Assembly (NCBI GenBank): GCA_947647735.1
Contig: CANSLJ010000027.1
Location: 1-56,308 of the forward strand
From: an uncultured bacterium
Lineage (GTDB): Bacteria; Bacillota; Clostridia; Lachnospirales; Lachnospiraceae
Direction of reading: 5' to 3'
Length of the DNA stretch: 56,308 bases
The notes under the pieces: model-generated
Told to the model about the DNA's origin: nothing
The model's database searches: none
The model's input: only the letters and a program-made list of their open reading frames with translations
Made by a program: the position numbers and the translations under genes
Shown here: piece after piece, positions 26,112 through 35,677 of the stretch
Numbering within the stretch: position 1 is the first letter of the stretch
Layout of the letters: every line of letters begins with the position of its first letter

Positions 26112-28673
26112 TAACCTCCTGAATGATTTATAGTCTATTGAATATACACCCGCTAAAGCAGTAAACTGCCGTCCATCCGGCAAATGGATCTCTCCAACAC
26201 ACCCAAACGGGATCACAATTTCATAAGACACTTTCCCATCTTCTTCATAGTTCCAATTGGACTGATAAGTACCCGCCGCTGTCTTTATCGTACACTTCAC
26301 AAAACCAAGCCTTTCGTCAGGATGCGGCTCAATCACGGCACGCCGGAATCCCGCCTCCATCACGCGGATTCCCGCCGTGTACCCGTACATCCATGCCTCG
26401 ATACTCCCATAACTGTAATGATTCAGGCTGTTCATTCCCTCTGGATTCATATGTCCGTCCGGCATCACAGAATTCCATCGCTCCCAGATTGTCGTTGCGC
26501 CCAGATTCACACTATAGAGCCAGCCCGGATAATCCTCGTTTAACAACAAATCCACTGCCTGCGCATGATGGCCTGTCTCGGTCAGGGCCGGACACAGCAT
26601 CGTGGTTCCAACAAACCCGGTGTTTAAATGATTCTGATTGTCCGTGACTCTCTTAGACAGCGCATTTCCCTCTTTTCTGGCATTTTCCTCCGCAAACCCG
26701 AACATGATCGCGATTGCCGCCCCGGTCTGGGTAGGGCATACGCAAAGTCCGTCTTCATCAAAATATTTTATGCGGACCGCCTCTCTGATTTCTTCTGCTA
26801 ACTGCGCGTATTCCGCCGCATCTTCTGTATATCCAAGAATTTCAGCCGACCTAGCAACAATCTGTGTATCACGATAATAGTAGGCGCTTGCAATATAAAG
26901 CGGATCGGTCGCCCCAAATGGCCCCGGCTGTTCATTGTCAAGCGCCAGCCAGTCTGCAAAATGAAAACCGCTCTTGATCAAATGCCCGCCTTCTTCTTTT
27001 TCTTCCAGTCTGCGCTGATAATCCACCCACGCCTTCATTCCCGGATAGGTCTCGGCAAGCAGCGTTTTGCTGCCGTAATGCAGATATACATTCCACGGAA
27101 TGATCACGCCAGCGTCCGCCCATGGGCAGCTTCCGTACTCCGCGATCATTCCTTCCTTGATACGCGGCACGATGTTTGGCACTGCCCCTCCAATCATACT
27201 TTGCTCTGCGCGCATATCCCAGAGGTATTTCCGGTAAAATGCAGGCATGTACATGTTATAGCAGGCAGTCTCCGAAAATACCTGCGCATCCCCCGTCCAC
27301 CCCAGACGCTCATCGCGCTGCGGACAGTCTGTCGGCACGTCCAGAAAATTGTCTTTTTGTCCCCAGAGGGCGTTTGAAAACAGCTGATTGACCTTTGCGC
27401 TGCCTGTCACGATCTGACCAATCTGGTCAAAATCACTGCGCAGGTGATGCGCAGTAAAATGATATGCTTCACATGCCGGTTCAAGCGCGCTCCACGCACC
27501 ATTTTCTTCCTCCCTTTTTTCCGCTAGCATATAGCGGAATCCATAGAATGTAAAATGCGGCCTCACATGCGCCTTCTTTCCATTCGAGATGTAAATAAAC
27601 TCTGTCTTTGCCAGACGGAGATTCTCATGATAAAAACAGCCGTCCTGCAAGATTTCACAGGCAGTCAGACGAATCTGTTCTCCCCTTGGAAGCGCACAGT
27701 CAAACTCCACCCAGCCGGTCAGATTCTGTCCAAAATCCAGTATCGTTTCTTTCTTTGGCGATATAATCACTTCAATGGGTATAAAAGACTCCTTTTTTAC
27801 GATTGGCAGACTGTAGCGCTCTGTCAGTTCACCGCATTTGTCTGGCACAGCACACACTGCCGCACAGGTCTTTGGCGCATCTTCCAGTCGGGCATCATAA
27901 ATTTCCCCATCATAGATGCCGCTGAAAACGACTGGCGACACTCTGCTTGACCAGTCCGCCCCTGTTGCCACGATTAATTTTCCATCTGTATAAAGTTCCG
28001 CGATTGCATACAATTTATCACCGTACAGATTTTTCACGCCGCCGTCAAATCCAAGACGGCTCTTAAACCACCCTTCGCCAAGCCAGATCTGAATCTGATT
28101 TTTACCTGGATTCAGATACGCACTCACGTCATAAACGTTCGTCTGCAGGTGGAAATCATAAGAATGATACCCTGGTGCCAGATACTCGTCACCCACTTTT
28201 TTTCCGTTGAGATAACACTCATATACACCCAGTCCGCAGATATACAGACGCGCATCTTCTGTTTTCTCCGGCACCTGAAATTCTTTTTCCAGAATATAGC
28301 CGGCCATGGCATCTGTCTCTGCGAGCGCTTCGCCCGGTGTGATCCACTGTGCTTTCCACGCTTCCTGTAATTTTCCTGTCTCGAAAAAACTGGATGCCTC
28401 GGCGGTCTCCCCGTTGTCAGCCGTTACACACACCGTCCAGTCGTATCTGCATCTTGACTCCATATGGAACCGGACAGGATAATCCAGACTGTCTGCATCC
28501 TTGTCATCCCCGCTGTCAAATACGACCTCCTCTCCTTTCTTTACTGTAATTCTGGCATATTTCTGTTTTTTTGCCTCCTTTTCCTCCTCCACTTTCCATG
28601 AAAAAGAAACAGGCTCATAACAATATCCTTTTGGTTCTGTCACATGATTTACCCGCAGTTCTGTAATGATCAT
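26106..28673 (-). CDS. alpha-L-rhamnosidase, GH78
   Basis: An 855-residue, leaderless GH78 enzyme. It has the N-terminal sandwich domains (ITELRVNHVTEPKGYCYEPVSFSWKV; GLGVYECYLNGKKVG near residue 165), the canonical catalytic DCPQRDERLGWTGDAQ near 448 and GATTIWERW near 728, and a C-terminal sandwich. Unlike the GH78 at 12157 it lacks the 70-residue C-terminal appendix. It would release L-rhamnose from glycosides inside the cell. It lies between GH2 (19 bases upstream) and GH3 (133 bases downstream), and its last codons RRLV are spelled by AGGAGGTTAGTG, a ribosome-site-like sequence. Confidence 0.92.
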   Translation of the reverse strand: MIITELRVNHVTEPKGYCYEPVSFSWKVEEEKEAKKQKYARITVKKGEEVVFDSGDDKDADSLDYPVRFHMESRCRYDWTVCVTADNGETAEASSFFETGKLQEAWKAQWITPGEALAETDAMAGYILEKEFQVPEKTEDARLYICGLGVYECYLNGKKVGDEYLAPGYHSYDFHLQTNVYDVSAYLNPGKNQIQIWLGEGWFKSRLGFDGGVKNLYGDKLYAIAELYTDGKLIVATGADWSSRVSPVVFSGIYDGEIYDARLEDAPKTCAAVCAVPDKCGELTERYSLPIVKKESFIPIEVIISPKKETILDFGQNLTGWVEFDCALPRGEQIRLTACEILQDGCFYHENLRLAKTEFIYISNGKKAHVRPHFTFYGFRYMLAEKREEENGAWSALEPACEAYHFTAHHLRSDFDQIGQIVTGSAKVNQLFSNALWGQKDNFLDVPTDCPQRDERLGWTGDAQVFSETACYNMYMPAFYRKYLWDMRAEQSMIGGAVPNIVPRIKEGMIAEYGSCPWADAGVIIPWNVYLHYGSKTLLAETYPGMKAWVDYQRRLEEKEEGGHLIKSGFHFADWLALDNEQPGPFGATDPLYIASAYYYRDTQIVARSAEILGYTEDAAEYAQLAEEIREAVRIKYFDEDGLCVCPTQTGAAIAIMFGFAEENARKEGNALSKRVTDNQNHLNTGFVGTTMLCPALTETGHHAQAVDLLLNEDYPGWLYSVNLGATTIWERWNSVMPDGHMNPEGMNSLNHYSYGSIEAWMYGYTAGIRVMEAGFRRAVIEPHPDERLGFVKCTIKTAAGTYQSNWNYEEDGKVSYEIVIPFGCVGEIHLPDGRQFTALAGVYSIDYKSFRRLV

Positions 28674-28692
28674 TTGACTGTCCTCCTTGTCC

Positions 28693-31065
28693 CTATAATT
28701 CTACGGCTGTTTTCTCAATTCCTTCCCCACAGACGGTGACTGTAACCTTTCCGCCGCCTTTTTCCAGTTTTAATACCGCAAGCGCGTGTCCTTCCCCTGC
28801 GGTGGTCTGCGGAAGTTCATATCCTTTTCTGTGCAGTGCGCCCACGCCTCCAAATGCGAGCAGTCTGGCCGCGCCTGTCACCTCGATCGACAACGGCGCT
28901 TTCGAATCTGCCACAAGAAGTCCGTCCTGATCCAGCACATCTACATTAATAAATGCAAGTGTCTCATACCGTTCTGCCGCTAACGCCAGTTTTGCCGCTT
29001 TTCCTGATGTTTTTAATGAAGTCCGCCCGATCTCAACGCCTGCCTCATACGCTACCGCTGTCAGTTCGCCCGGCTCGTATACTGTGTTGAATTGTGTCTC
29101 AAACCTTGTCTCTTTCCCACAGGACTGCACGCCAAGCGACTTTCCGTTCTGGAACAGCTCCACGCTATCCCCGCCGCCGTACACCTGTATCATGATCGGT
29201 TTACCCTCCTGCCCTTCATAGGAATAATTAAATGTACAATCCGTGTAGCACCATGGACCGAAATTGCGCGCAATACCGTATCTTTCCGGAGCCTGAACCG
29301 CGATACAGGGCTTCTTTGTCAGGCCAAACACTATCTCTCTGTAATAAGAAGTCGGACGGCGGTTTCCTGTGAGCGAGATATCCCCGCCTGTATTCATCAG
29401 ATCTGGATATACAGACGTCACCTCCCCCAGATAATCCCATCCGGTCCACGTAAAATCTCCGATAACGGCCGGACATCTGGTGATCGCATCCCAGTTTTCA
29501 GCGATCTGTTTCGGATAAGTCTCGGTTCCCACCATCACACGGTCAGGGTATCGTTCAGCGTCCATCAGATATCTGGAGGTCATATAATTATAGCCGATGA
29601 CATCCATCGTAGTCTCCAGTTTTTCAAGAATCCCTCCCAGAATCGGATGCGCCACGATTCCCGGCATATTGGTCTCCATGGCCGCCATAAATACATTGAC
29701 ATCCCCCTTGCCGGTGTCGGCCTCTCCGTTGGTGATATCATCCACAATCTTCGCAAGCCCGTCCCCTGCTGCAAATGCGCCGTTGATGCCATTGGTCGTG
29801 TAGCGGGTTGTGTCCAGTTCATGGAATTTATCGCTCAGCATACGGCTGGTCTCAAATCCTTTCTCCGTGCAGATCTCAAAGATTTCATTTCCAGTGGAGT
29901 ACAGAATCACAGACGGATGATTGTAGTCATCCTCCACCATATGTTCAATGTCCGATTCCCAGTTGCGCGCAAAATCAACCGCATAATCATAGCTTACCTT
30001 ACTCTTGTTCCAAACGTCCACAAGCTCATCCATGACATAGACTCCCAGTCTGTCGCAGGCCTTTAGAAGCGCCTGGGACGCCGGATTGTGCGCCGAGCGG
30101 ATTGCATTAAAGCCTGCCTCCTTCAGCCGTTTTACCCTCCGGTATTCATAATCATCATACGTAGTCGTTCCAAGAATGCCCTGATCGTGATGAATACATG
30201 CACCGCGAAGTTTCACTCCCCTTCCATTCACCCTAAGGCCGTGGCGGCTGTCCACAGAGAGCTTTCGGATACCAGATGTGATCTCTGTCACATCCTGCGC
30301 GCCGCTTTGACTCGTCACTGTGAAAACGACCTGATAAAGATTCGGCGTTATTTCATCCCAAAGTTTTGCATGGTCAATATAAATATTTTTCCGAAATTCC
30401 AATGTCTGACGGCTGCCAATCCGCACCGGATATGTATTGTTTGCCACGGCAATGCCCGCAAGCTCCCTGATGCTGACATTTACCTGCACAGTGCCGGCTG
30501 ACAGGCTGTCATTGTGTATCCTGGCAGAAATGCATACCAAAGCGCCGTCTTTATCCATATCCAGCGTTGTCATACGAAGACCATAAGGTTTTACGTACAG
30601 ACTTCCTCCCCTGACCAGCCATACATCCCTATAGATGCCTGCCCCGCTGTACCATCTGCTGCTTCTGGTGCCGCATTTTACGGCTACCAGAATGTCATTA
30701 TCTGCGCCATACTGCAGATAATCTCCGATATCTACAGTAAAGTCCGTATATCCATAGGCGCTCTCCCCCACCTTGGACTGGTTGACAAACACACAGGCAT
30801 TGCGGTAGATTCCTTCAAACTGCAGCATCACATGACCGCCCTGATATTCTTCCGGGACATAAAACTGTTTGTAATACTTGTACTCTCCCGCATCAATATT
30901 CCCTGTATAACCGCCGTTTGCGGCACCCTGCTTCTGCTCTTCATGGAACATGGCATCATGGGGCAGCTCCACTGCCTGCGCATCATCCGGCACGCGGAAT
31001 ACCAGTTCGAATGGATCCATATCTTTCCACACTTTCCAGCCTTTGTTAAAACTTATTCTTTCCAT
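28693..31065 (-). CDS. GH2-family glycosidase (beta-galactosidase-like)
   Basis: A 790-residue GH2 enzyme without a signal peptide. It has a jelly-roll sugar-binding domain (FEGIYRNACVFVNQSKVGESAYGYTDF near residue 105), an immunoglobulin-like domain, a TIM barrel with general acid/base Glu in STGNEIFE near residue 391 and nucleophile Glu in VGTETYPK near 512, and further C-terminal Ig-like domains. GH2 includes beta-galactosidases, glucuronidases, mannosidases and arabinosidases; nothing here decides among them. It is 44 bases after the GH78-like gene and 19 before GH78, clearly one operon. GGAGG lies 9 bases before the ATG and a hairpin immediately precedes it. The enzyme at 40523 is a paralogue of the same layout. 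Confidence 0.88.
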   Translation of the reverse strand: MERISFNKGWKVWKDMDPFELVFRVPDDAQAVELPHDAMFHEEQKQGAANGGYTGNIDAGEYKYYKQFYVPEEYQGGHVMLQFEGIYRNACVFVNQSKVGESAYGYTDFTVDIGDYLQYGADNDILVAVKCGTRSSRWYSGAGIYRDVWLVRGGSLYVKPYGLRMTTLDMDKDGALVCISARIHNDSLSAGTVQVNVSIRELAGIAVANNTYPVRIGSRQTLEFRKNIYIDHAKLWDEITPNLYQVVFTVTSQSGAQDVTEITSGIRKLSVDSRHGLRVNGRGVKLRGACIHHDQGILGTTTYDDYEYRRVKRLKEAGFNAIRSAHNPASQALLKACDRLGVYVMDELVDVWNKSKVSYDYAVDFARNWESDIEHMVEDDYNHPSVILYSTGNEIFEICTEKGFETSRMLSDKFHELDTTRYTTNGINGAFAAGDGLAKIVDDITNGEADTGKGDVNVFMAAMETNMPGIVAHPILGGILEKLETTMDVIGYNYMTSRYLMDAERYPDRVMVGTETYPKQIAENWDAITRCPAVIGDFTWTGWDYLGEVTSVYPDLMNTGGDISLTGNRRPTSYYREIVFGLTKKPCIAVQAPERYGIARNFGPWCYTDCTFNYSYEGQEGKPIMIQVYGGGDSVELFQNGKSLGVQSCGKETRFETQFNTVYEPGELTAVAYEAGVEIGRTSLKTSGKAAKLALAAERYETLAFINVDVLDQDGLLVADSKAPLSIEVTGAARLLAFGGVGALHRKGYELPQTTAGEGHALAVLKLEKGGGKVTVTVCGEGIEKTAVEL

Positions 31066-31083
31066 TTAAACACTACCTCCATG

Positions 31084-31100
31084 TCGCGGTCCTACCGCGA
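31084..31100. other. short hairpin before the GH2 ribosome site
   Basis: TCGCGGT-CCT-ACCGCGA, seven perfect G/C-rich pairs, lies between the GH78-like stop (31110) and the GGAGG of the GH2 gene, about 4 bases from it. There is no T-run. It has the same placement as hairpins at 10569, 18313 and 25985. Confidence 0.5.
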
Positions 31101-31109
31101 CTTTACGCT

Positions 31110-33023
31110 TCACACAATTTCTTCTATATTTACATGCTGTGCATCTCCATAAATATGAATCTGCCTGCACGTACCGACAGGCACAGTACAATCAATCTTC
31201 CGGAAAAACGCCATCTGCGGCTTTACCTCGTACCGCTCTCCGCCAGGCGCGGTGATCCGAACCCCTGCAAAATATTTCGCCAGCAGGTAAATCGGACTCG
31301 CCGCCCACGCATGACACAGGCTCTTGCCAAATTTATCTCCATACATATCGTACTGTTCTTCCTCCGGCACATTCGGGTCATATTCCTCCCAGAAAGTGAC
31401 TGCGCCGCGCGCCAGCATTCCGCCCCAGTAAGCCTTGATCTGTTCCAGCACCTCTGCATACCTGCCCATCCTGCATAAAACATCCAGCTCATAAAACTTA
31501 AAATAGGGCGTCGTAATCGCTGGTATGTTGTCATTAAGCAACACGGAATCCACAATCTGTGTCTGCCTGTCTGCATCTGCAATCCCATACAGTACCGCGA
31601 ATATATTGGCGTGCCTTGTGACATGGCGCTTCCCGGAGCAAAAGGAATCCATATAGGCCGACTGGTCATTATCCCAATAGAACTGGTCAATCTTTTTTAC
31701 CAGTTCCACGTATTTCCCGTTATATTCTGCACTTGCCGTGCACACACTGCCTTCCACCACTGCTGCCACGACAGCCATAGCCTTGTAGCACGCTGCAAGA
31801 AGCATCTGTTCTGTACAGAGCGGTCCTTCCTTGTCCAAGTCTGCCCAGTCGATATAAATCCAGTCCTTCTCCCGTCCGATTAAGAACCCATGTTCATCAA
31901 GCTGTTCCCCACAGAACTTCATTAATGAAACCATCTTCGGATAGACCTGACGCACAAACTTCTCATCCGCATAGGCCTCATAGTGTTCCCTGACACTTAA
32001 AATCCAATAGAGAGAATAGTCCACGATCGTGTTGATATGTGTTGTCATCGGATCATTGCCGCGCAGGGCAAGCAGCGTCCTTCGGTTAATATCCGGATCT
32101 GCCATCAGATATTGGTTGACAAACAGGCTCTGATAGGCATCCCCTCCCCATATCCACTTGTCTCTTTTAATACCGTCTATAAAAAAGATTCCGCTGCAGA
32201 GCAAAAAAGTATGCTCCGCAACCGCCCAGATCTGATTCAGCAGTTCATCATCACAGGAAAAAGAAGCTTTTACCGGAATATCCACATATTGATGAAACGC
32301 CGACACGCTCATCTCCTCTTTCCTGCACTGTGGAAGGAACGCAAAACGGACTGCACATCTCGGTGTCCGATTTGTCACCGGATCAACCGCCCAGCTATAA
32401 TAACAATGCTCCAAGTCGACTGCTTCCTCGCGGGATTCCCCGCAAAAAACTTCAATCTTTTTCGTATTATCCGCACCGTTTATCCGACGCACCTCAATCT
32501 GTGCTGTCAGCTCTGTCTCAAACCCATAGAGCACACCGCCGTCCGTCTCTTCCACAGAAACTGGCTTATACCGTTTCTCATCATAATTCCACACAGAAGG
32601 AATCTGATCTGCGTTCATAAAATACCTGCTGTATCCTACCTGAACAGGCGGCTTATCATAATCCTCCACCAGCCATTCCCCGTCAGAGCAAATCACATCT
32701 CCCTCTATATAAATCGCCGGAAACTTCTCAATGCAGGCCGCATGTACAGAAACTAAGATTTCCCCTGGATTGCAGGTGATTTTTCTGCCAAAAGGATATT
32801 TTTTGTCTCCGGCAAGGACATACCCCGCCGCCTCAGAATATACTGTAAACGCAGTTTCTTCCTGCAATTGATATGTCCGCCGAAACACCACCCTGTTGCG
32901 GAATCCTTCACTTTTCCAGAAAGCCGGCCATCCCATGCCGCGCTCCACACGGCTGAAATTCTGCTTCATGGCGTGATACAGTTCAAAATCTCCCGGATAC
33001 CAGATCCAGTAACTATTTTTCAA
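31110..33023 (-). CDS. GH78-like glycosidase with variant catalytic motif
   Basis: About 638 residues. The overall pattern (N-terminal sandwich; FSCDDELLNQIWAVAEHTF; an (alpha/alpha)6 barrel; C-terminal sandwich) follows GH78, but it is shorter than the others and the acid motif reads DGIKRDKWIWGGDAYQS near residue 282. The usual general-acid Glu of RDER is replaced by Lys. The later general-base region TFWEEYDP near 542 is kept. It may act on another linkage or use a different acid. The start is TTG at 33023, fixed by AAGGAGGG with 6-base spacing; the in-frame ATG at 33062 has no such site. It is the first gene of the GH78-like/GH2/GH78/GH3 run. Confidence 0.75.
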   Translation of the reverse strand: MKNSYWIWYPGDFELYHAMKQNFSRVERGMGWPAFWKSEGFRNRVVFRRTYQLQEETAFTVYSEAAGYVLAGDKKYPFGRKITCNPGEILVSVHAACIEKFPAIYIEGDVICSDGEWLVEDYDKPPVQVGYSRYFMNADQIPSVWNYDEKRYKPVSVEETDGGVLYGFETELTAQIEVRRINGADNTKKIEVFCGESREEAVDLEHCYYSWAVDPVTNRTPRCAVRFAFLPQCRKEEMSVSAFHQYVDIPVKASFSCDDELLNQIWAVAEHTFLLCSGIFFIDGIKRDKWIWGGDAYQSLFVNQYLMADPDINRRTLLALRGNDPMTTHINTIVDYSLYWILSVREHYEAYADEKFVRQVYPKMVSLMKFCGEQLDEHGFLIGREKDWIYIDWADLDKEGPLCTEQMLLAACYKAMAVVAAVVEGSVCTASAEYNGKYVELVKKIDQFYWDNDQSAYMDSFCSGKRHVTRHANIFAVLYGIADADRQTQIVDSVLLNDNIPAITTPYFKFYELDVLCRMGRYAEVLEQIKAYWGGMLARGAVTFWEEYDPNVPEEEQYDMYGDKFGKSLCHAWAASPIYLLAKYFAGVRITAPGGERYEVKPQMAFFRKIDCTVPVGTCRQIHIYGDAQHVNIEEIV

Positions 33024-33323
33024 ACGAAATCCCTCCTTGTATATTTTATTTCTTATTATCATTTTACTGTATCTTTTTCCATATCGTCACCTGCAAATTT
33101 TTTTATAAAACCGACATATTTTATCTATTTTCATACAGATGGATTTTATTCTTTTTCCTGTGTGATATATTAAATTCAATCAGTCTGATAAATATCACTC
33201 CCGGCTTAGGAATTGCAGATACATAACCAATGCGGCCTGCGCAGGATATTTTTTCAAAAAAATGGTGCCGGACACCTGCCAATAACAGACCTGTGCCAAA
33301 AACATATAAAAGGAGACCTTGTT
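33024..33323. promoter_or_regulatory. 300-bp divergent regulatory region
   Basis: This separates the minus-strand glycosidase run from the plus-strand GH3 gene. No ORF is supported. CCGACATATTTTATC (33111-33125; AAAATATGTCGG on the minus strand, about 90 bases before the TTG start) is the clearest signal and is shared with other promoters in the window. The plus-strand GH3 gene has AAAGGAGA 7 bases before its ATG. Confidence 0.45.
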
Positions 33324-35597
33324 ATGGAACGAAATCTAAAAGAACTCATAAACAACATGACCCTGGAAGAAAAAGCCGGAATGTGCTCAGGGCTTGATTT
33401 CTGGCATCTAAAGGGCGTGGAACGGCTTGGCATCCCAAGCGTTATGGTAAGTGACGGCCCGCATGGACTGCGCAAACAGGACGAAGCCGCAGACCACTTA
33501 GGAATCAACGACAGCATCAAAGCCGTCTGCTTCCCGCCGGCCGTTTTGAGCGCCTGCTCTTTCGACCGGGAACTGATGCGCACATTCGGAGACGCGATCG
33601 GAAAAGAGGCGCAGGCCAACGACCTGTCTGTCGTGCTCGGCCCTGCGGTCAATATCAAGCGCTCCCCGCTCTGCGGACGCAACTTCGAATATTATTCGGA
33701 AGACCCCTATCTTGCCGGGGAAACCGATGCGGCATTCATTGAAGGCGTGCAGACCCATCATGTAGGAACCTCCATCAAGCACTTTGCCGCCAACAATCAG
33801 GAATATAACCGCATGAGCTGTTCCTCCAATGTCGACGAGCGGACGCTTCGGGAAATCTATCTTCCCGCATTTGAAACCGCCGTTAAAAAATCCCAGCCAT
33901 ACACCGTTATGTGCTCCTACAATAAACTTAACGGAACTTTCGCTTCCGAAAATGCATGGCTTCTGACAAACGTACTGCGCGATGAATGGGGATTTGAAGG
34001 CTATGTCATGTCCGACTGGGGCGCGGTGAACGAGCGCGTTGCCGGCCTGAAAGCCGGTCTGGAACTGGAGATGCCTGCCTCCGGCGGCATCAATGACCAG
34101 GAAATTATCAATGCGGTGAAAGACGGTTCTTTGGACGAATCCGTTCTGAATCAAGCTGTAGAGCGGATTCTTTGCATCATCTTCCAATATGCCGACCACC
34201 GCGAAGAACAGAAGTTTACACTTGAATCCGATCATGCGCTGGCAAAACAGATTGCCCAGGAATCCATGGTTCTGTTAAAAAATGAGTCCGTCCTGCCGCT
34301 TGCCAACGAGGAAAAAATTGTATTTATCGGCGAATTTGCCGCCAAACCGCGTTATCAGGGCGGCGGAAGCTCCCACATCAACAGTTACAAAGTAAGCAGT
34401 ATTTTAGACGCAATCGCCGGCCAGCCAAATATCACCTATGTAAAGGGCTTTAGCGCCGACAAAGATTCCTATGAAGAAACGCTTGCCGAAGAAGCCGTAA
34501 ACGCTGCCCAAAACGCTGATAAAGCAGTTATCTTTGCCGGCCTTCCGGACAGCTTTGAATCAGAAGGATACGACCGCACTCATATGCGGCTTCCAGACTG
34601 TCAGAATCGCTTAATCGAAGAAATCCTTTCTGTACAGTCTGAGGTGATTGTCGTGCTTCATAACGGTTCTCCGGTTGAGATGCCCTGGCTTCCCAAGGTG
34701 AAGGGACTTTTAGAGGCCTATCTTGGCGGACAGGCTGTGGGCGAGGCTCTTGCAGACATTTTATTCGGCAAAGTCAATCCATCCGGAAAACTGGCGGAAA
34801 CATTACCCTGTAAGCTCTCCGACAATCCCTCCTACCTGACATTTGGCAACGGGGAAGCCGTCGAATACAATGAAGGTCTTTTCGTGGGATACCGTTATTA
34901 TGACAAGAAAGAGATGCCTGTTGCATTTCCGTTCGGATATGGACTCTCATATACAACTTTTGTTTATAGCAATCTGACTGTCAGCCAGAGCGAAATCTCT
35001 GACAGCGATACCCTCACGGTAACTGTAGATGTGACAAACACTGGCAGCATGGAAGGCAAAGAGATTGTCCAGCTCTATGTCCGCGATCTGACAGACGCAG
35101 TACAACGCCCGTTAAAAGAATTGAAAGGCTTTGACAAAGTATCGCTGAAACCCGGCGAGACCAAAACAGCCTCCTTCACACTCGATTACAGAAGCTTTGC
35201 ATGGTACCACACAGGCATTCAGGACTGGTATGCGAAAACCGGCGATTATGAAATCGTGATCGGCGCCTCCTCCCGCGATATCCGCCTGACACAAAAGATT
35301 CACCTGAATACCAAAAAGAAACTGCCCTTGAACGTCCATATGAATACCACACTGGGAGAATTGCTGTCCGATGAGCGCACGATTCCATTTGGACTGGATT
35401 TTAAAAACCGCATGGATGCGTTCTTTGGCGCGCCGGCAGATGTCCCAGATATAGACAGTTCAAGTTCTAAGGAAGCCATCAGCGACGCGATGAACAATGC
35501 TATGATTGCTTCCATGCCCTTGCGCAACATGGTGACCTTTGGGCTGGTTGGCAAAGAAGATCTTCAGAAAATGCTGGATAAGATCAGTTCCTTATAA
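33324..35597 (+). CDS. beta-glucosidase-type glycosidase, GH3
   Basis: A 757-residue leaderless GH3 enzyme. It starts MERNLKELINNMTLEEKAG; the active-site regions are VMVSDGPHGLRKQ near residue 40 and the nucleophile YVMSDWGAV near 230. The alpha/beta sandwich follows (SMVLLKNESVLPLANEEK), then an FN3-like domain (VTNTGSMEGKEIVQLYVRD). After residue about 670 there is a helical appendix (TTLGELLSDER... MPLRNMVTFGLVGKEDLQKML) not needed for GH3 catalysis. The ribosome site AAAGGAGA selects ATG 33324 over the in-frame ATG at 33213. It is transcribed divergently from the other glycosidases and ends at a strong terminator, so it forms a single-gene unit. Its substrate is probably a beta-glucoside. 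Confidence 0.9.
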   Translation: MERNLKELINNMTLEEKAGMCSGLDFWHLKGVERLGIPSVMVSDGPHGLRKQDEAADHLGINDSIKAVCFPPAVLSACSFDRELMRTFGDAIGKEAQANDLSVVLGPAVNIKRSPLCGRNFEYYSEDPYLAGETDAAFIEGVQTHHVGTSIKHFAANNQEYNRMSCSSNVDERTLREIYLPAFETAVKKSQPYTVMCSYNKLNGTFASENAWLLTNVLRDEWGFEGYVMSDWGAVNERVAGLKAGLELEMPASGGINDQEIINAVKDGSLDESVLNQAVERILCIIFQYADHREEQKFTLESDHALAKQIAQESMVLLKNESVLPLANEEKIVFIGEFAAKPRYQGGGSSHINSYKVSSILDAIAGQPNITYVKGFSADKDSYEETLAEEAVNAAQNADKAVIFAGLPDSFESEGYDRTHMRLPDCQNRLIEEILSVQSEVIVVLHNGSPVEMPWLPKVKGLLEAYLGGQAVGEALADILFGKVNPSGKLAETLPCKLSDNPSYLTFGNGEAVEYNEGLFVGYRYYDKKEMPVAFPFGYGLSYTTFVYSNLTVSQSEISDSDTLTVTVDVTNTGSMEGKEIVQLYVRDLTDAVQRPLKELKGFDKVSLKPGETKTASFTLDYRSFAWYHTGIQDWYAKTGDYEIVIGASSRDIRLTQKIHLNTKKKLPLNVHMNTTLGELLSDERTIPFGLDFKNRMDAFFGAPADVPDIDSSSSKEAISDAMNNAMIASMPLRNMVTFGLVGKEDLQKMLDKISSL

Positions 35598-35602
35598 ATT
35601 CC

Positions 35603-35648
35603 AAAAAAGGACTGACAGCGCTTTCTCTGCACTGTCAGTCCTTTTTCC
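35603..35648. terminator. bidirectional rho-independent terminator
   Basis: AAAAAAGGACTGACAG and CTGTCAGTCCTTTTT form a perfect stem with A-run and T-run on opposite sides, so it can end both the GH3 gene (plus) and the small ORF at 35854-35678 (minus). Confidence 0.9.
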
Positions 35649-35677
35649 TGATTTTCTGTTTTTCGTTTTCATGTCAT

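Noticed and set aside
33498-34235. Long minus-strand open frame inside the GH3 gene
   Set aside because: It is a shadow of a GC-rich coding region with typical GH3 motifs on the plus strand.
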